DNA from: Pantoea trifolii
GTDB taxonomy: Bacteria; Pseudomonadota; Gammaproteobacteria; Enterobacterales; Enterobacteriaceae
Assembly (NCBI RefSeq): GCF_024506435.1
Contig: NZ_JANIET010000001.1
Coordinates: 3,596,001 to 3,660,000, forward strand
DNA: 64,000 bases
Direction: 5' to 3'
The translations under genes were made by a program, and so were the position numbers. Under the pieces are notes generated by a model, which did no database searches, was not told where the DNA came from, and saw only the letters and a program-made list of their open reading frames with translations. This document shows positions 9,752 to 19,383 of this stretch, piece after piece. Each line of letters begins with the position of its first letter. Within the stretch, counting starts at the first letter, position 1.

Positions 9752-9837
9752 GTTGTGCTCTCCTTTTCCAATGCAATCTATTTAGACTAAATCTAATTAA
9801 TTCTCAATTTATTTTTAATTATTTTCACTAAAGCTAA

Positions 9838-10989
9838 TCAATTCGCCACATACTCAACATCCGAAAGCAACACCTCGAACTCCAGCTGCGTGGTGTAACC
9901 ACCACTGCTTAGATTGTGCGTCACCTTGCTGATTAGCCACGGCTGGGCGTCGATCACTGATTTAAAGCCGCTGACTTTAACCGGCGTTTCCGGGTAAAGG
10001 TCGGCCCGCCCCATAGACAGCGTTAGCGAAAACTCTGCCACACCGCGCTGCAGTTTCTCCCACTTCGCTTTTGCCGCACTCATTGCAGTTTTCTGGCTGG
10101 AAAATACTGTCGTAAGCGTAAATACATTGTCCTGGCTACCTTCTAGGTAATTACCTTCTTTTGCTTCTGGCACTTGCTCCTTCTTTGCGGTGGTCTTCTT
10201 CGCGTCAGGATGCACCACGGTGCTCTGCTGCTGTGCTTTTGGCTTGCGCTGCAGCTTCACTTTCTTCGGCTTCGGGTCTTTGGTGTGCAGCCAGCTCGCC
10301 GACACGCCGGTGTAAGCACCGCGATCGGCAATGCTGAAACTGTGCTGGTCGCCGTCTTTGCGTGTGATGGTCATCTGCGGGATCGGCTTGCCGCTGAGGG
10401 TGACGCCATTCCCCGGCCGGATAAACAGCAGCCGCCCTGCCTTTATCGCCGCCACCGCGCCGTAAAGGGTGGCAAGGCGCGTCAAAAACTTAGCGTCGGT
10501 TTCCTGCGTCTGGTCGATGTGTGCCACCTCAATTGCGGCAAAGCCGTCGGCCAGCATGGCTTTCAGGTTATTACGTCCGGCAATCTGTTCGACGATCGCA
10601 CCGAGCGAGGTGTCGTGATAGGACACCTCGCGCCGGGAATTCAGCGAGCCGCGAAAGTCGGCGCTGCGGGCGCGGATGGTCATGGTGTCCGGCGCACCGT
10701 GGTGCTCGACTTCATCCACGGTAAACGTACCTTTACCGATCAGCGACTGCCCCTTCCAGCCGAGAAACAGCGAAAGCTCAGCGCCGCGCACCGGCATTGC
10801 CAGCTTACCGTCGGCGTCGTCCAGCTCGATGTCGAGCTGGTCAGCCTCAAACCCGCGATTATCGGTGAGCGTTAGCGAAATCAGCCGGTCGCGCAGGTTG
10901 GTAGTTACGTCCTTCGAGTTTACCTTGAGCAAAAAATCCGGTGTCAGGCGTGCGCCTGCCTGTACCGGTAAGCCACTGATACCGTTCAT
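9838..10989 (-). CDS. D: Tail/baseplate protein gpD (late control protein D)
   Basis: gpD is a T4 gp27-like hub protein that links the spike to the tail tube and is needed for tail assembly. The 383 residues match P2 D length. The N-terminal part (TPDFLLKVNSKDVTTNLRDR) and C-terminal IDAQPWLISKVTHNLSSGGY segment are typical. A lysine-rich low-complexity stretch lies at about 235-275. The start overlaps the gpU stop by 4 bp, so D is the last tail gene of the FI-FII-E-T-U-D operon. Confidence 0.93.
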   Translation of the reverse strand: MNGISGLPVQAGARLTPDFLLKVNSKDVTTNLRDRLISLTLTDNRGFEADQLDIELDDADGKLAMPVRGAELSLFLGWKGQSLIGKGTFTVDEVEHHGAPDTMTIRARSADFRGSLNSRREVSYHDTSLGAIVEQIAGRNNLKAMLADGFAAIEVAHIDQTQETDAKFLTRLATLYGAVAAIKAGRLLFIRPGNGVTLSGKPIPQMTITRKDGDQHSFSIADRGAYTGVSASWLHTKDPKPKKVKLQRKPKAQQQSTVVHPDAKKTTAKKEQVPEAKEGNYLEGSQDNVFTLTTVFSSQKTAMSAAKAKWEKLQRGVAEFSLTLSMGRADLYPETPVKVSGFKSVIDAQPWLISKVTHNLSSGGYTTQLEFEVLLSDVEYVAN

Positions 10990-11492
10990 CCGAACAGGCC
11001 TCCCGCCGATGATTTGGCGCTGTCTCTAGCCGCGGTTATTTGCCCTGGCAGATTACTCACTCCACCGATTAAACCGTCAGCCTGCTTTTTCAGGTCGCCA
11101 AACATCGAGGTGAGCGATCCATCGACGCGCATGAGGTTCAGGGTAAACATGATTTTGCTGGCCGTGCCGTTGGGGAAAAACTCGCTGTGCGTGTTCGAAA
11201 TGCTCTCGATGACGTACATGCCGTAGATCATGCCGCTGCCGCCAATCAGCGGCCACGCCATACCCTGATCGGCAAGCAGGCGAACGGTCATCAGCGAAAC
11301 AGCGCCGCCGGTGATCTCCGGGCGCAGCTCACCAGACAGCGTGATTTTCTCGTCACCCACGCCGATAAACTGCGCGGCCGGTCGCAGCCCAATGCGGCTG
11401 TTCGTCGGCCAGCGGTAGTCGATGTTCTGCTGCAGCTCGCCGTAAGGCAGCGTCTGGCGCATGAACGGCATCATGCCGTAAATCATCATCAT
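10986..11492 (-). CDS. U: Tail protein gpU (tail terminator)
   Basis: gpU caps the phage tail tube and sheath. The 168-residue product begins with three in-frame ATGs (MMMIYGMMPFMRQTLPYGEL); GGAGG is 8 bp before the first. The central region (ITLSGELRPEITGG ... LYGMYVIESI-like) matches P2 U. It sits between T and D with an overlap to D and a 3-bp gap to T. A late structural gene. Confidence 0.92.
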   Translation of the reverse strand: MMMIYGMMPFMRQTLPYGELQQNIDYRWPTNSRIGLRPAAQFIGVGDEKITLSGELRPEITGGAVSLMTVRLLADQGMAWPLIGGSGMIYGMYVIESISNTHSEFFPNGTASKIMFTLNLMRVDGSLTSMFGDLKKQADGLIGGVSNLPGQITAARDSAKSSAGGLFG

Positions 11493-11495
11493 CGG

Positions 11496-13976
11496 TTAAT
11501 CCTCCCAACCCATTTTGCTGCGGTTCTGCGCCTGCCGGTTGCGCTGCTCTTTTGCCTGATGCTGCGCCATCAGCGCCAGCGCGTCGTCTTTAGTCATGCC
11601 TTCGTGCATTTTGATTTCGTACTGATAGGTGTTCTGGCTGCGATCGGTAAAGCCGCCACCGCCAGACGGTGCGGACACCGGGCGATATGGCGCGCCACCG
11701 GTTGCCAGACTGTACTGCAGACCGCCGGTATCGACGCCCGCACCGCCTGTCGCCAGCGGGTCAGGTGACGGCACTTTGTCTTTAATGCCGCTGGATTTGC
11801 TGTCGATGATGCCTAGCTTTTCCAGCACCCAATCGATGCCACTGCGAAGCTGGTCGAGCGCTTCACCCGGAATTTTCAGCGCCTCCGCCAGCATGTTGCC
11901 GAACTTTTTGCCCATCTCACCAGCAGTTGCCAGCTCTGACTGCGTGGATTTCACCGGTTCCAGCAGGCGGCCGAACCAATCCCACAGCTCGTTCAACTTG
12001 CCACCCAGCCACTCAAACGGCGGCTTGAGTGAGCTGAATGATTCGCCAATCGGCCCCATTGCGGCGGTAAAGCCTTCGGCGACACCCGACATAAAGGCGC
12101 TGATAGGCTCCCAGTATTTACGGACAAGCAGCGCACCGGCCACGATAGCCGCGCCGACGGCCAGCACCGGCAGCGTGATTGCACCGAGCGCTGTAACAAT
12201 CGCGCCTCCGGCGATGCTGAATCCGACGCTCAGCATGCCCGCACCTGCGATAAGCGCGTTAATACCCAACATCACCGGCCAGATAACCAGCCCGACGCCG
12301 CCGAGTATTGCCGTCAGCCCGGCAACGGCTCCGGTAATCATCACCAGATTGGCGGTGAGTGTGGGGTTCTTGCTCACCCACGCATCGAGCTTTTCAATCC
12401 ATTTGGTTGCGCTTTTGGTCACAACGCGCAGATGGTTATCCATCCCCTTAAAGATGTTAAAGCGCAGCCCCTCAAACGATCCCTTGAGCTTCGCCACGTC
12501 GCCCGACAGGTTATCGCGCAGCGTGTTACCCATGCGCTCGGCCGCACCGGTGACATCAACAAGATGGTTTTTTACACCTGCCAGCGCGCCAAGAAACGCC
12601 GGTATCTGGTCAACGGACAAATCTTCAACCGGCGTGCCGAACAGTGAAATCGCCGCGTTCGCACGCGCTGCCGGGTCTTTGATGGCTAGCAAACCTTTTG
12701 CCGTCTTCTGCATCGCCACCCGCGCTTTATCGCCACCGCTGGCAATATCGCGAGACATCTTCTTAGCATTGAGGCCAATTTCCTGATAAGCGGCAACGCT
12801 GTTTTTCGACATGTCAGAGCCGCGAATACTGAATTCCTTAATCGCGTCGCCGGTTTTGTCGAGCGCAAACTTGCCCTGCTTCGACATATCAACCAGCAGC
12901 GACATGGCCTCCGCGCCGGTGAATCCCATATTGCGGAAGTGCGTCGAATACTCGTGCAGGATTTCCGGCATCTCACCACGCATGCCCGCTGATACCCGCT
13001 GCATGCCGGTGATTATCAAATCCAGCGCCTCATCGCTGTTGGCCGCGAGCTTGTTTTTCATCATGATCGCGGCAATCTGGATGCTCTCGGCGGTGTCTGT
13101 GCCGAAGGTGGACTGCATATCCAGCGCCTTGCGGGTGATGCGGTCTAACTCCGCTTCACCCACGTTGCCCAGCGTCCCAAGCGTGCTGCGCACCGCCGAC
13201 ACTGCCTCGGTGATTTGCTCAAGGTCGCCGCTCACGCCCGACGCGTTGATGCGCTGGATCGCAGCCGTGTAGTCGCTGCCTTTCGCTGCCCCTTCGCCCT
13301 GCCGGGCGGCGATCAGCGCGCCGCTGTGCAGCGTCTGGATTTCTGGCGCCATCAGGCGGCTCCCTGCATAGAGTGCGGCGCTGCTACCGGCAAACGCAGC
13401 CGCACCGCCGTTACGCACCTTAGCCGACAGTTCCTGCCCGCGCCGGTGGCGCTCGCTGACGCGGTTGAGCCGTTCCTGCTGTGCGTTAAGCCGCTGCAGC
13501 TCCAGCTTTTGCCGGTTGAGGTTCTGCGTTGCCTGCGCGGCGGCCTCTTTCAGTCGTCGCTGCTCACTGCTCAGGTTGCGCGTGGAAATGCCCGCCGCAG
13601 CCAGCGCGTCGCGCTGCTGCTGCACGGAAAGGCGCAGCGAGTTCGATTTGGTCTGCAGCGCGGCCGCAGCCTGCTTTGCTTTCTCCAGCTCACGCGCCTG
13701 CTGCGAGGTCGGACGGGCAGTGTTGCGAAACGCCACGGCCAGCGCTTCGGCCTCCGCTTTGGCGCTTTTTAGCTTTTGCTGCGTAACGGCCATCTGCGCG
13801 CTGGTCTGGCGGAAACCGTCGATTTTGCCCGCCTGCACATCCAGATCCCGGATGTTGTCCTGCGTCTGGCGGATGTCGGTTGCCAGACCTTTGGTGGCAT
13901 TCTGCACGGCTTTGAAGGGACGCGAGGCGCGGTCTACCGCGTTCAGCAGCACCTGCACCTTGAGGTTATTATTCAT
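11496..13976 (-). CDS. T: Tape measure protein gpT
   Basis: gpT sets tail length and is threaded through the tail tube during assembly. The 826-residue product has a long N-terminal Gln/Ala/Lys-rich coiled-coil region (about 30-190, repeated QQ-x-RL patterns), a TP901-like core, and hydrophobic segments around 540-620 rich in Gly/Ala/Val (membrane-active part). The C-terminus is glycine-rich. The start ATG at 13974-13976 overlaps the E' stop, consistent with translational coupling. Length is close to P2 T (815). Confidence 0.93.
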   Translation of the reverse strand: MNNNLKVQVLLNAVDRASRPFKAVQNATKGLATDIRQTQDNIRDLDVQAGKIDGFRQTSAQMAVTQQKLKSAKAEAEALAVAFRNTARPTSQQARELEKAKQAAAALQTKSNSLRLSVQQQRDALAAAGISTRNLSSEQRRLKEAAAQATQNLNRQKLELQRLNAQQERLNRVSERHRRGQELSAKVRNGGAAAFAGSSAALYAGSRLMAPEIQTLHSGALIAARQGEGAAKGSDYTAAIQRINASGVSGDLEQITEAVSAVRSTLGTLGNVGEAELDRITRKALDMQSTFGTDTAESIQIAAIMMKNKLAANSDEALDLIITGMQRVSAGMRGEMPEILHEYSTHFRNMGFTGAEAMSLLVDMSKQGKFALDKTGDAIKEFSIRGSDMSKNSVAAYQEIGLNAKKMSRDIASGGDKARVAMQKTAKGLLAIKDPAARANAAISLFGTPVEDLSVDQIPAFLGALAGVKNHLVDVTGAAERMGNTLRDNLSGDVAKLKGSFEGLRFNIFKGMDNHLRVVTKSATKWIEKLDAWVSKNPTLTANLVMITGAVAGLTAILGGVGLVIWPVMLGINALIAGAGMLSVGFSIAGGAIVTALGAITLPVLAVGAAIVAGALLVRKYWEPISAFMSGVAEGFTAAMGPIGESFSSLKPPFEWLGGKLNELWDWFGRLLEPVKSTQSELATAGEMGKKFGNMLAEALKIPGEALDQLRSGIDWVLEKLGIIDSKSSGIKDKVPSPDPLATGGAGVDTGGLQYSLATGGAPYRPVSAPSGGGGFTDRSQNTYQYEIKMHEGMTKDDALALMAQHQAKEQRNRQAQNRSKMGWED

Positions 13977-14402
13977 CCGGGTTTGCTCCGCTGCGGATTA
14001 AGGCTTTCTGCCGCCACTCCAGCAGCTCGGCAAGCGGCATGGTGTACATCTCGGAGGGCGGCCAGTGGAATATCGTGGCGACGTCGGCCATCAGGTCATT
14101 AACCGTCAGGCCGTTCGGCCACGCTATTCGTCCGACTTCGACTGCAAAAAACCAATCACCTTGCCGCCAAGCGAAATCAGGTCAACCGGATCGAGATTGT
14201 TGCATTCCGGCTTCGTCAGCGAAGGCGAAGTGATGCGCGGTAGCACGGTCAGCAGCGCGTCAACGTCTGACTGACACAAATCCGCCAGGCGCACGCCGCG
14301 AAGGCTTCCGGCGGTAGGCTTAATCACGTAAACCTGCTTAATCTCGGTGTCGCCACGCTTGATCGGGGTTTCCAGTTCCACGGTGTTTTCGCTCTGTTCC
14401 AT
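13969..14402 (-). CDS. E: gpE+E' tail chaperone, produced by -1 ribosomal frameshift
   Basis: In P2-family phages the E frame is extended by a programmed -1 frameshift to give E+E', a tail assembly chaperone made in a small fraction relative to E. The slippery heptamer T-TTT-TTG lies in the correct frame at 14145-14151 (minus strand), near the end of E. After slipping back one base the frame is open through FHWPPSEMYTMPLAELLEWR, the classic GpE' sequence, and stops at 13969, overlapping the start of T. The predicted fusion is 144 residues, near P2's 142. Confidence 0.85.
14124..14402 (-). CDS. E: Tail assembly chaperone gpE
   Basis: gpE is the zero-frame product of the tail chaperone gene, 92 residues, needed with E+E' to load the tape measure protein. 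It starts MEQSENTVELETPIKRGDTEI and ends at a TAG at 14124, seven codons past the frameshift heptamer. The ETPIKRGDTEI segment and position between FII and T are typical. Tail operon gene, minus strand. Confidence 0.92.
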   Translation of the reverse strand: MEQSENTVELETPIKRGDTEIKQVYVIKPTAGSLRGVRLADLCQSDVDALLTVLPRITSPSLTKPECNNLDPVDLISLGGKVIGFLQSKSDE

Positions 14403-14466
14403 TGTCGTTTTCTCTGTTCACTGTAGTCAGATAGTTACCAGCACCGTGCAGGCGCTGGCGTCGGGT

Positions 14467-14976
14467 TTAGACCAGGCCGATGTTTTTGCGGCGCTGCTCG
14501 AGGCGGTCAACGCCGTTGACCTTTTCCACCATGTTCACGGTGTCGATCTCAATCAGCTCCTTTCCGTTCCACGTCAGCTTGAAATACGTGTTCTTGCTGG
14601 TGATTTTGGTTTCGGTGTCTTCGCCCTGTTTGGCTTCGCCAAAGTCAAAGCTCTGGTGCTTGCCGCGCACCTCCACCTCAACCGCGATTTCTTCGCCGGT
14701 GTCGTCGCGCTGGTAAGAGCCGGTGAAGCGTAGCGGCACGGCAGACGCGCCCCACTGCGTGAGCAGCAGCTCGTCGATGCCGCCGATGCTCCATTCCAGA
14801 TCGAGCGCGTCATCATCCAGACCGTTGTCGATGAAGGCCGCGCCGCTCATGCCGCCTGCGCGGTACGCATCGAGCTTGCGCGCCAGCTTCGGCAGTGTGA
14901 CGGCGGTGACGATGCCCTGATAGCTGTTGGCGTCGTTGAACAGGTTCATCGCCTTGAGTTTGCGGGGTAGTGCCAT
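14467..14976 (-). CDS. FII: Major tail tube protein gpFII
   Basis: FII polymerises into the inner tube of the contractile tail. The 169-residue product starts MALPRKLKAMNLFNDANSY and contains the GSYQRDDTGEEIAVEVEVRG segment typical of P2 FII (172 residues). It lies directly behind the sheath gene FI with a 12-bp gap, so the two main tail polymers are co-expressed. Confidence 0.95.
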   Translation of the reverse strand: MALPRKLKAMNLFNDANSYQGIVTAVTLPKLARKLDAYRAGGMSGAAFIDNGLDDDALDLEWSIGGIDELLLTQWGASAVPLRFTGSYQRDDTGEEIAVEVEVRGKHQSFDFGEAKQGEDTETKITSKNTYFKLTWNGKELIEIDTVNMVEKVNGVDRLEQRRKNIGLV

Positions 14977-14988
14977 TTATCCGGCTCC

Positions 14989-16158
14989 TTAGCTGTTTAC
15001 GGATGCGGCGAACGTCGCCAGATAGCTGTCGGTGATGCGCTGGCGGAAGGTTAAATCTTCCAGCGGTGGAACCGGCGTGTAGTCGTAATCGATAAAGAGC
15101 TTGCCCGCTTTCAGGGTGTCTTTATCGTTGGCACTTTCGTCGTACCAGGCAGACGCGCCCAGCAGATAACCGGCGCTGACCAGCTCGCGGAACTTGGCGT
15201 TGATGCCCGCGATAATCTCTTTCACCAGTACCGGCGTTAGCGGTTTATCAACCGCCCACATGTGCGCCTCGGCGATGGTGTCAGCCAGCACCTGCGCGGT
15301 GCGGGTGTAGTTCTCAAACTGGAACAACGGGTCGTCGCTGCAGGTGCGGTTGCCCCAGAAGCGAAAGCCATCCTTGCGGATCAGCGTGGTGACGTCCGCC
15401 TCGTTGAGCAAGTCGGCGTCGGTGCCAACCTGCTGCAAATCCCAGAATACCGACGCGGAAATCCCGGTCACGCCGTTGACGCCGACGTTCGACAGGGTTT
15501 TATGCCAGCCGGTGTCGTTGTCGATTTTGGCGCGCAGGCCAAGCGCGCGGGCGGTGGCGAAGGCCACATCCGACTTGTTGTTGGTGGTGTTCCATGCGAG
15601 GAAATCCGGCCAGATCACCATGATTTCGCGCTGGCTGAAGTTCTGGCGGTAAAGGCGGGCTTCGGAAATGGTGCTGCACTCCCACGCTGAGACGTAGGCG
15701 AAGGCGCGCAGCTGCTGCGCGATGCTGGCAAGCGCAGTCGCCACTTCCAGCGAGTCGAGTCCCGGCACGCCGAGGATGCGCGGCTTCACGTCGAGCTGCG
15801 TCTGCGCGGCGAGCAGCGCTTTCATGCCGGTGTACTGGCCGTTAAGGTCAGTGCCGCCGATGATGTTGGAAATGGTTTCGGCTTCGTCGTCGCCTTCGGC
15901 CACGCGCACCACGACGGTGACGGGCTTCGACTGATCGGCAATGGCCTGCAGCGCAGCGGCCAGCGTGCCTTTCACGCCCGCTTTACCAACTGCGCCTTGC
16001 ACGTTGGTAATCAGAACCGGGGTATTGAGCGGAAAGGTTGCCGCGTCCGCATCATCGGCGGTGCAGACCATGCCGACAATAGCGGTGGAGACGGTGGAAA
16101 TGGTGCGCGTGCCGTCGTTGACTTCGACGACGCGGACACCGTGATGGTAATCGGCCAT
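14989..16158 (-). CDS. FI: Tail sheath protein gpFI
   Basis: FI forms the contractile outer sheath of the tail. The 389-residue product starts [19 protein letters not shown] choose the ATG at 16158 because AGGAG lies 8-9 bp upstream and the start matches the family; an in-frame GTG lies three codons earlier. The C-terminal part ([15 protein letters not shown]) is typical of P2 sheath. It is the first gene of the FI-FII-E-T-U-D operon. A terminator separates it from the tail-fibre operon. Confidence 0.95.
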   Translation of the reverse strand: MADYHHGVRVVEVNDGTRTISTVSTAIVGMVCTADDADAATFPLNTPVLITNVQGAVGKAGVKGTLAAALQAIADQSKPVTVVVRVAEGDDEAETISNIIGGTDLNGQYTGMKALLAAQTQLDVKPRILGVPGLDSLEVATALASIAQQLRAFAYVSAWECSTISEARLYRQNFSQREIMVIWPDFLAWNTTNNKSDVAFATARALGLRAKIDNDTGWHKTLSNVGVNGVTGISASVFWDLQQVGTDADLLNEADVTTLIRKDGFRFWGNRTCSDDPLFQFENYTRTAQVLADTIAEAHMWAVDKPLTPVLVKEIIAGINAKFRELVSAGYLLGASAWYDESANDKDTLKAGKLFIDYDYTPVPPLEDLTFRQRITDSYLATFAASVNS

Positions 16159-16252
16159 TTGTAGCACTCCTGATTAAAGGTGTGCTCAGAGTGGCAGTTC
16201 AGGCGAGGCGGCGCATGCGGTTGCAGTTTGCTCAGAGGTGAGCGGACAAAAG

Positions 16253-16275
16253 AAAAGCCCCGAGGGGCTTTATTG
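16253..16275 (-). terminator. Terminator between the tail-fibre and sheath operons
   Basis: An AAAGCCCC/GGGGCTTT stem with a 2-base GA turn overlaps the stop of the tail-fibre assembly gene and is followed by T-rich sequence on the minus strand. It marks the end of the V-W-J-I-H-G operon. Confidence 0.75.
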
Positions 16276-16698
16276 CTTTGGCGTCTCAGGCCAGTCAATA
16301 TCCGGCGCGGCACTCGCATCCACTGCCTGCAATGCATCAATGTAATCAAGCCAGATATTAAGGCTGGTTTTCTCAGCGTCGCTTATGCGCCCCAACGCCA
16401 GCTTCGTTTGCCAGATGCCGATGGCCTGCTGCGCATTTCCGAGAAGATTATCTTTGCGTTGCACCGCTTCCGCTGCCAACTCGGAGGGCGTCAGTGGTGG
16501 TAAGTCGCACCACTGCGGAAGCCCGTCCGTACCCGCCGCCATCATCTTGCCTGATGGCGCTTCCCCCATGAACTCAATGGCTGTTGGCATGCTGATTTCA
16601 AGCGCGTCATCCGGCCAGGTGCCTGCCAGCTCATAATCATTCCTTAGCGCAACGGCGCAAATCATATTGAATGATGCGCTGTAAACGTATTCGTTCAT
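16270..16698 (-). CDS. G: Tail fibre assembly protein (Tfa/gpG-like)
   Basis: Tfa proteins are chaperones that fold and trimerise the tail-fibre tip. The 142-residue product begins MNEYVYSASFNMICAVALR, ending in the typical alpha-helical DWPETPKQ-type C-terminus. I choose the ATG at 16698, which overlaps the tail-fibre stop (TGATG), over an upstream in-frame GTG. Its partner is the fibre encoded directly upstream. Confidence 0.9.
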   Translation of the reverse strand: MNEYVYSASFNMICAVALRNDYELAGTWPDDALEISMPTAIEFMGEAPSGKMMAAGTDGLPQWCDLPPLTPSELAAEAVQRKDNLLGNAQQAIGIWQTKLALGRISDAEKTSLNIWLDYIDALQAVDASAAPDIDWPETPKQ

Positions 16699-17873
16699 CA
16701 GTATCCCACTCCCCATACAGTGACGGTTGACGTCGATTTTGAGTAAGCGCTTGCCGCCGCAAACGACGCACGATCAATCACAGTGGAGGATGTGAACGGC
16801 GAGCCGTTTGTTGAATAAATTAGCGAATTGGTCAGTGCCTGAATGGTGATCAAGCAGGCCGTCGGAAATGCTACAGGCCAGGCGGAGTTAACTGATTGCA
16901 TGCTCCCGTCAACCGACATCGGCACGCTCACGGCTTTCCATTGCAAAATCATGTTCCGAGCTACGCCCGAAATTATTACCGGAATTGACAGCCAGCCCGC
17001 ACTGCTGGCAAGCGCTGAGGCAGCGGGCATTTTTGCCCCCTCCCCAAGCCCAAGGTTTCGCAGAAATGCGGCCACATCGGCGATGTCGCTGCCGTTCTTA
17101 GCAATGTCCATCTTTCCGGTCAGAGCGGTGGTCATGGTGGTGACAAACTTTGGATCGTTACCCATCGCAGCGGCCAGCTCTTTTAGCGTGTCCAGCGATG
17201 CGGGTGCACCGCCGTTAAGCACAGACAGTGCGGCAGCGACAAAGGCCGTTGTCGCCAGCTGCGTTGAGTCATCACCCGCCGCAGCCGTGGGCGCTTTGGG
17301 CTTGCCGGTAAACGTCGGGCTGGCTTTCGGTGCGTACTGCGTGTGCGGGTCGGCGGCTTTCAGGTGCGCGTCCATCAGGCTGTCCGCATAGGCTTTCACC
17401 TCAATAACCGCATCATCAACGTACTTGCGCGTCGCCAGCACCACAGCCGGGTCGATTTTCAGCGTCACAGCGGTGGTGCTGTTCACGATGATAATCATAC
17501 GTACTGTCTGCGTGCGGCCGCTGCCTTCGGCCAGCATCGGCTTGTAGGTTTCGGCACAGTTCGCCACGGCAATCATCACGCCGTCGGCGTCAAACAGGCC
17601 AATCTCACGAATCCAGAAACCACCTTCGCCCTCCGGGATAACCTGCTCGGCAATAATCTGACTGCTGTTGGCGGTGTCGATAATTAGCGAGTTGAGCTGT
17701 GCGCGGCGCTTCTCGCCGACGAGCTTCGTCTGCGATGCGTCAGGCGTGGGTAGCGTGCCGCCACCGTCGCCGACCGCCATCGCGGTGATGTTTACTTTGG
17801 TTCCGAGCGCGGCGGCGTTTGCCAGAATAGCCGCGCCCTGATTGGTCAGCAGGGCAAAATATTTAGTCGTCAT
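16698..17873 (-). CDS. H: Tail fibre protein (gpH-like, short)
   Basis: This is the receptor-binding fibre of the virion. The 391-residue product has the conserved P2 tail-collar N-terminus (about 1-150: MTTKYFALLTNQGAAILANA ... GEGGFWIREIGLFDADG) that attaches to the baseplate. Short collagen-like or helical linker repeats follow (PKASPTFTGKPKAPT), then a unique serine-rich tip. At 391 residues it is much shorter than P2 H (669), which suggests a compact or exchanged tip. The start overlaps the gpI stop (ATGA). Confidence 0.9.
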   Translation of the reverse strand: MTTKYFALLTNQGAAILANAAALGTKVNITAMAVGDGGGTLPTPDASQTKLVGEKRRAQLNSLIIDTANSSQIIAEQVIPEGEGGFWIREIGLFDADGVMIAVANCAETYKPMLAEGSGRTQTVRMIIIVNSTTAVTLKIDPAVVLATRKYVDDAVIEVKAYADSLMDAHLKAADPHTQYAPKASPTFTGKPKAPTAAAGDDSTQLATTAFVAAALSVLNGGAPASLDTLKELAAAMGNDPKFVTTMTTALTGKMDIAKNGSDIADVAAFLRNLGLGEGAKMPAASALASSAGWLSIPVIISGVARNMILQWKAVSVPMSVDGSMQSVNSAWPVAFPTACLITIQALTNSLIYSTNGSPFTSSTVIDRASFAAASAYSKSTSTVTVWGVGY

Positions 17874-18478
17874 GCGCTCACTTCCGTCAGATCGATAAGA
17901 TGTACCGCCGCGCCGGAATAAACCGCGCCGCCGGTGCTGATAATGTCTGGTGTGTAGGGATAAACGGTCAGCTCGTCGCCGCTGTAGCTGGCAACCGCAA
18001 CCGGGATTGCGCCACTCGCATCAAGATTGATTGATAGCCCGATGAGGTGACGGCTGCACGGCTTGGCATCGGCAATCAGCCGCTCCAGCTCGTTGTACAT
18101 TTCCTCAGTAATGCCGGTATCGAGCACGCCGACATCAAGGCGAAACGTGCCGGGCGCTTCATTGGTTTTCCACCACTCCAGCACGCGGATCAGATAACCC
18201 AGCGGCTCCACCACGCGCCGGATCGCGCCGATAGTGCCTTTGTGGCGATGCACGTAGCGCGCGGCCGCCACCACGTCGCGCTTAGTGGCTTCGCTCCAGC
18301 CTGAGTCCCAGCGGTCAACTGACCACGCCCACGCCAGATAAGGCAGCAGCGCCAGCGGGCAGGTGTGCGGGTTCCACAGCTGACGCAGCGGCACGTTCAT
18401 CACGCTGAGATTTGCCAGCGCTTCGGCTGCGGCCACTTCCAGCGCCGACGAGCCGGTGGGCAGCAGGCGCTCACTCAT
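17870..18478 (-). CDS. I: Baseplate/tail protein gpI
   Basis: gpI is a baseplate wedge component at the tail tip of P2-type phages. The 202-residue product begins MSERLLPTGSSALEVAAAEA and contains NPHTCPLALLPYLAWAWSVD and the RWDSGWSEATKR-like segment that define the P2 I family. It overlaps J by 8 bp and H by 4 bp within the tail-tip operon. Confidence 0.94.
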   Translation of the reverse strand: MSERLLPTGSSALEVAAAEALANLSVMNVPLRQLWNPHTCPLALLPYLAWAWSVDRWDSGWSEATKRDVVAAARYVHRHKGTIGAIRRVVEPLGYLIRVLEWWKTNEAPGTFRLDVGVLDTGITEEMYNELERLIADAKPCSRHLIGLSINLDASGAIPVAVASYSGDELTVYPYTPDIISTGGAVYSGAAVHLIDLTEVSA

Positions 18479-19379
18479 CGGAACCCCCGACGCTCAGCGT
18501 GTAGCCGGTGCAGTAAGCGGCCTGCGTTTTATCGAGCACCACGTCGGCGGCGGGCTGGATCAGGTTAACGCGCTGCACACCTTCAACGTGAATGGCCGCA
18601 TACAGCGCCGACAGGCGGATGTCGCGCCCGAGCCGTTTCTGCGCGGTGACGTAGTTGGCGAGTTTTGCCTCAGATGCCGCCCGCACCGGTTCCGCTTCGG
18701 GGCCAGGGTAAATGTAGATTTCGGCCTCAATCGCGTAGTTCACGATGTCAGCCGACCGCACGTTCACGCGGTCAGCTACCGGTCGCACGTTCTCATCGTT
18801 CAGCGCTTTATCGACCACGGCCAGCAGGTCAGAGGCGGCCGTGCCGTCACCCTCGCGAGCAAGCACCGTTACGGTGACAACGGCAGGCGACGGGCTGATG
18901 GCGGACGCATCGGCCACTCTGCCGTCGGCGCTGCGCGCGTGGTATTCATATGCGCCGGTCGGCCCCGCTACACTCAGCCCTTCAAAAGCAGCAGCAATGC
19001 GGGCGCGGTAGTCGTCGTTGCTTTCCATGATCGCCGCCGTCGGCGGAATCGTAGTGCTGTCGGCCGGGGTGATGGTCAGGCGTTCAACGCCGTTGTTTGC
19101 GCCAAGCTGGTCAAGGTCAGCATCCAGCGCGTAAGCCACCATGACGCCTTTTGCCGCCTCGTTGATGCGCTGGCGCAGCAGCACTTCGCGATAGGCGTTT
19201 TCCTGTAACAGCTTGACGATAGGTTCCGATTCGAGCGACAGCGTGCGTGCAATCGCCTCGCGCTGTTCTTCGGGATAGAGCGAAACCAGCGTGGCTTTGC
19301 GCTCGTCCAGCAGGGTTTCATAATCCAGCGTTTCCACCACGACGGGCGCGGGCAACTGGCTCAGGTCGATGGTTGCCAT
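18471..19379 (-). CDS. J: Baseplate protein gpJ
   Basis: gpJ is the T4 gp6-like baseplate wedge protein of P2 phages. The 302-residue product has exactly P2 J length. It begins MATIDLSQLPAPVVVETLDY and contains ALDADLDQLGANNGVERL, characteristic of the family. It sits between W and I in the V-W-J-I-H-G operon. Confidence 0.95.
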   Translation of the reverse strand: MATIDLSQLPAPVVVETLDYETLLDERKATLVSLYPEEQREAIARTLSLESEPIVKLLQENAYREVLLRQRINEAAKGVMVAYALDADLDQLGANNGVERLTITPADSTTIPPTAAIMESNDDYRARIAAAFEGLSVAGPTGAYEYHARSADGRVADASAISPSPAVVTVTVLAREGDGTAASDLLAVVDKALNDENVRPVADRVNVRSADIVNYAIEAEIYIYPGPEAEPVRAASEAKLANYVTAQKRLGRDIRLSALYAAIHVEGVQRVNLIQPAADVVLDKTQAAYCTGYTLSVGGSDE

Positions 19380-19383
19380 GTTC

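Noticed and set aside
10174..10875. 233-codon plus-strand open frame
   Set aside because: Antisense to gene D; His/Arg-rich composition is an artefact of the complementary strand.
11629..12786. 385-codon plus-strand open frame antisense to tape measure gene
   Set aside because: Composition is the mirror of gpT (Ser/Pro-rich) with no family features.
16159..16252. Ogr-binding site (TGT-N12-ACA) upstream of the sheath operon
   Set aside because: I looked for this pattern upstream of FI and V and found no exact match by eye, so no site is called.
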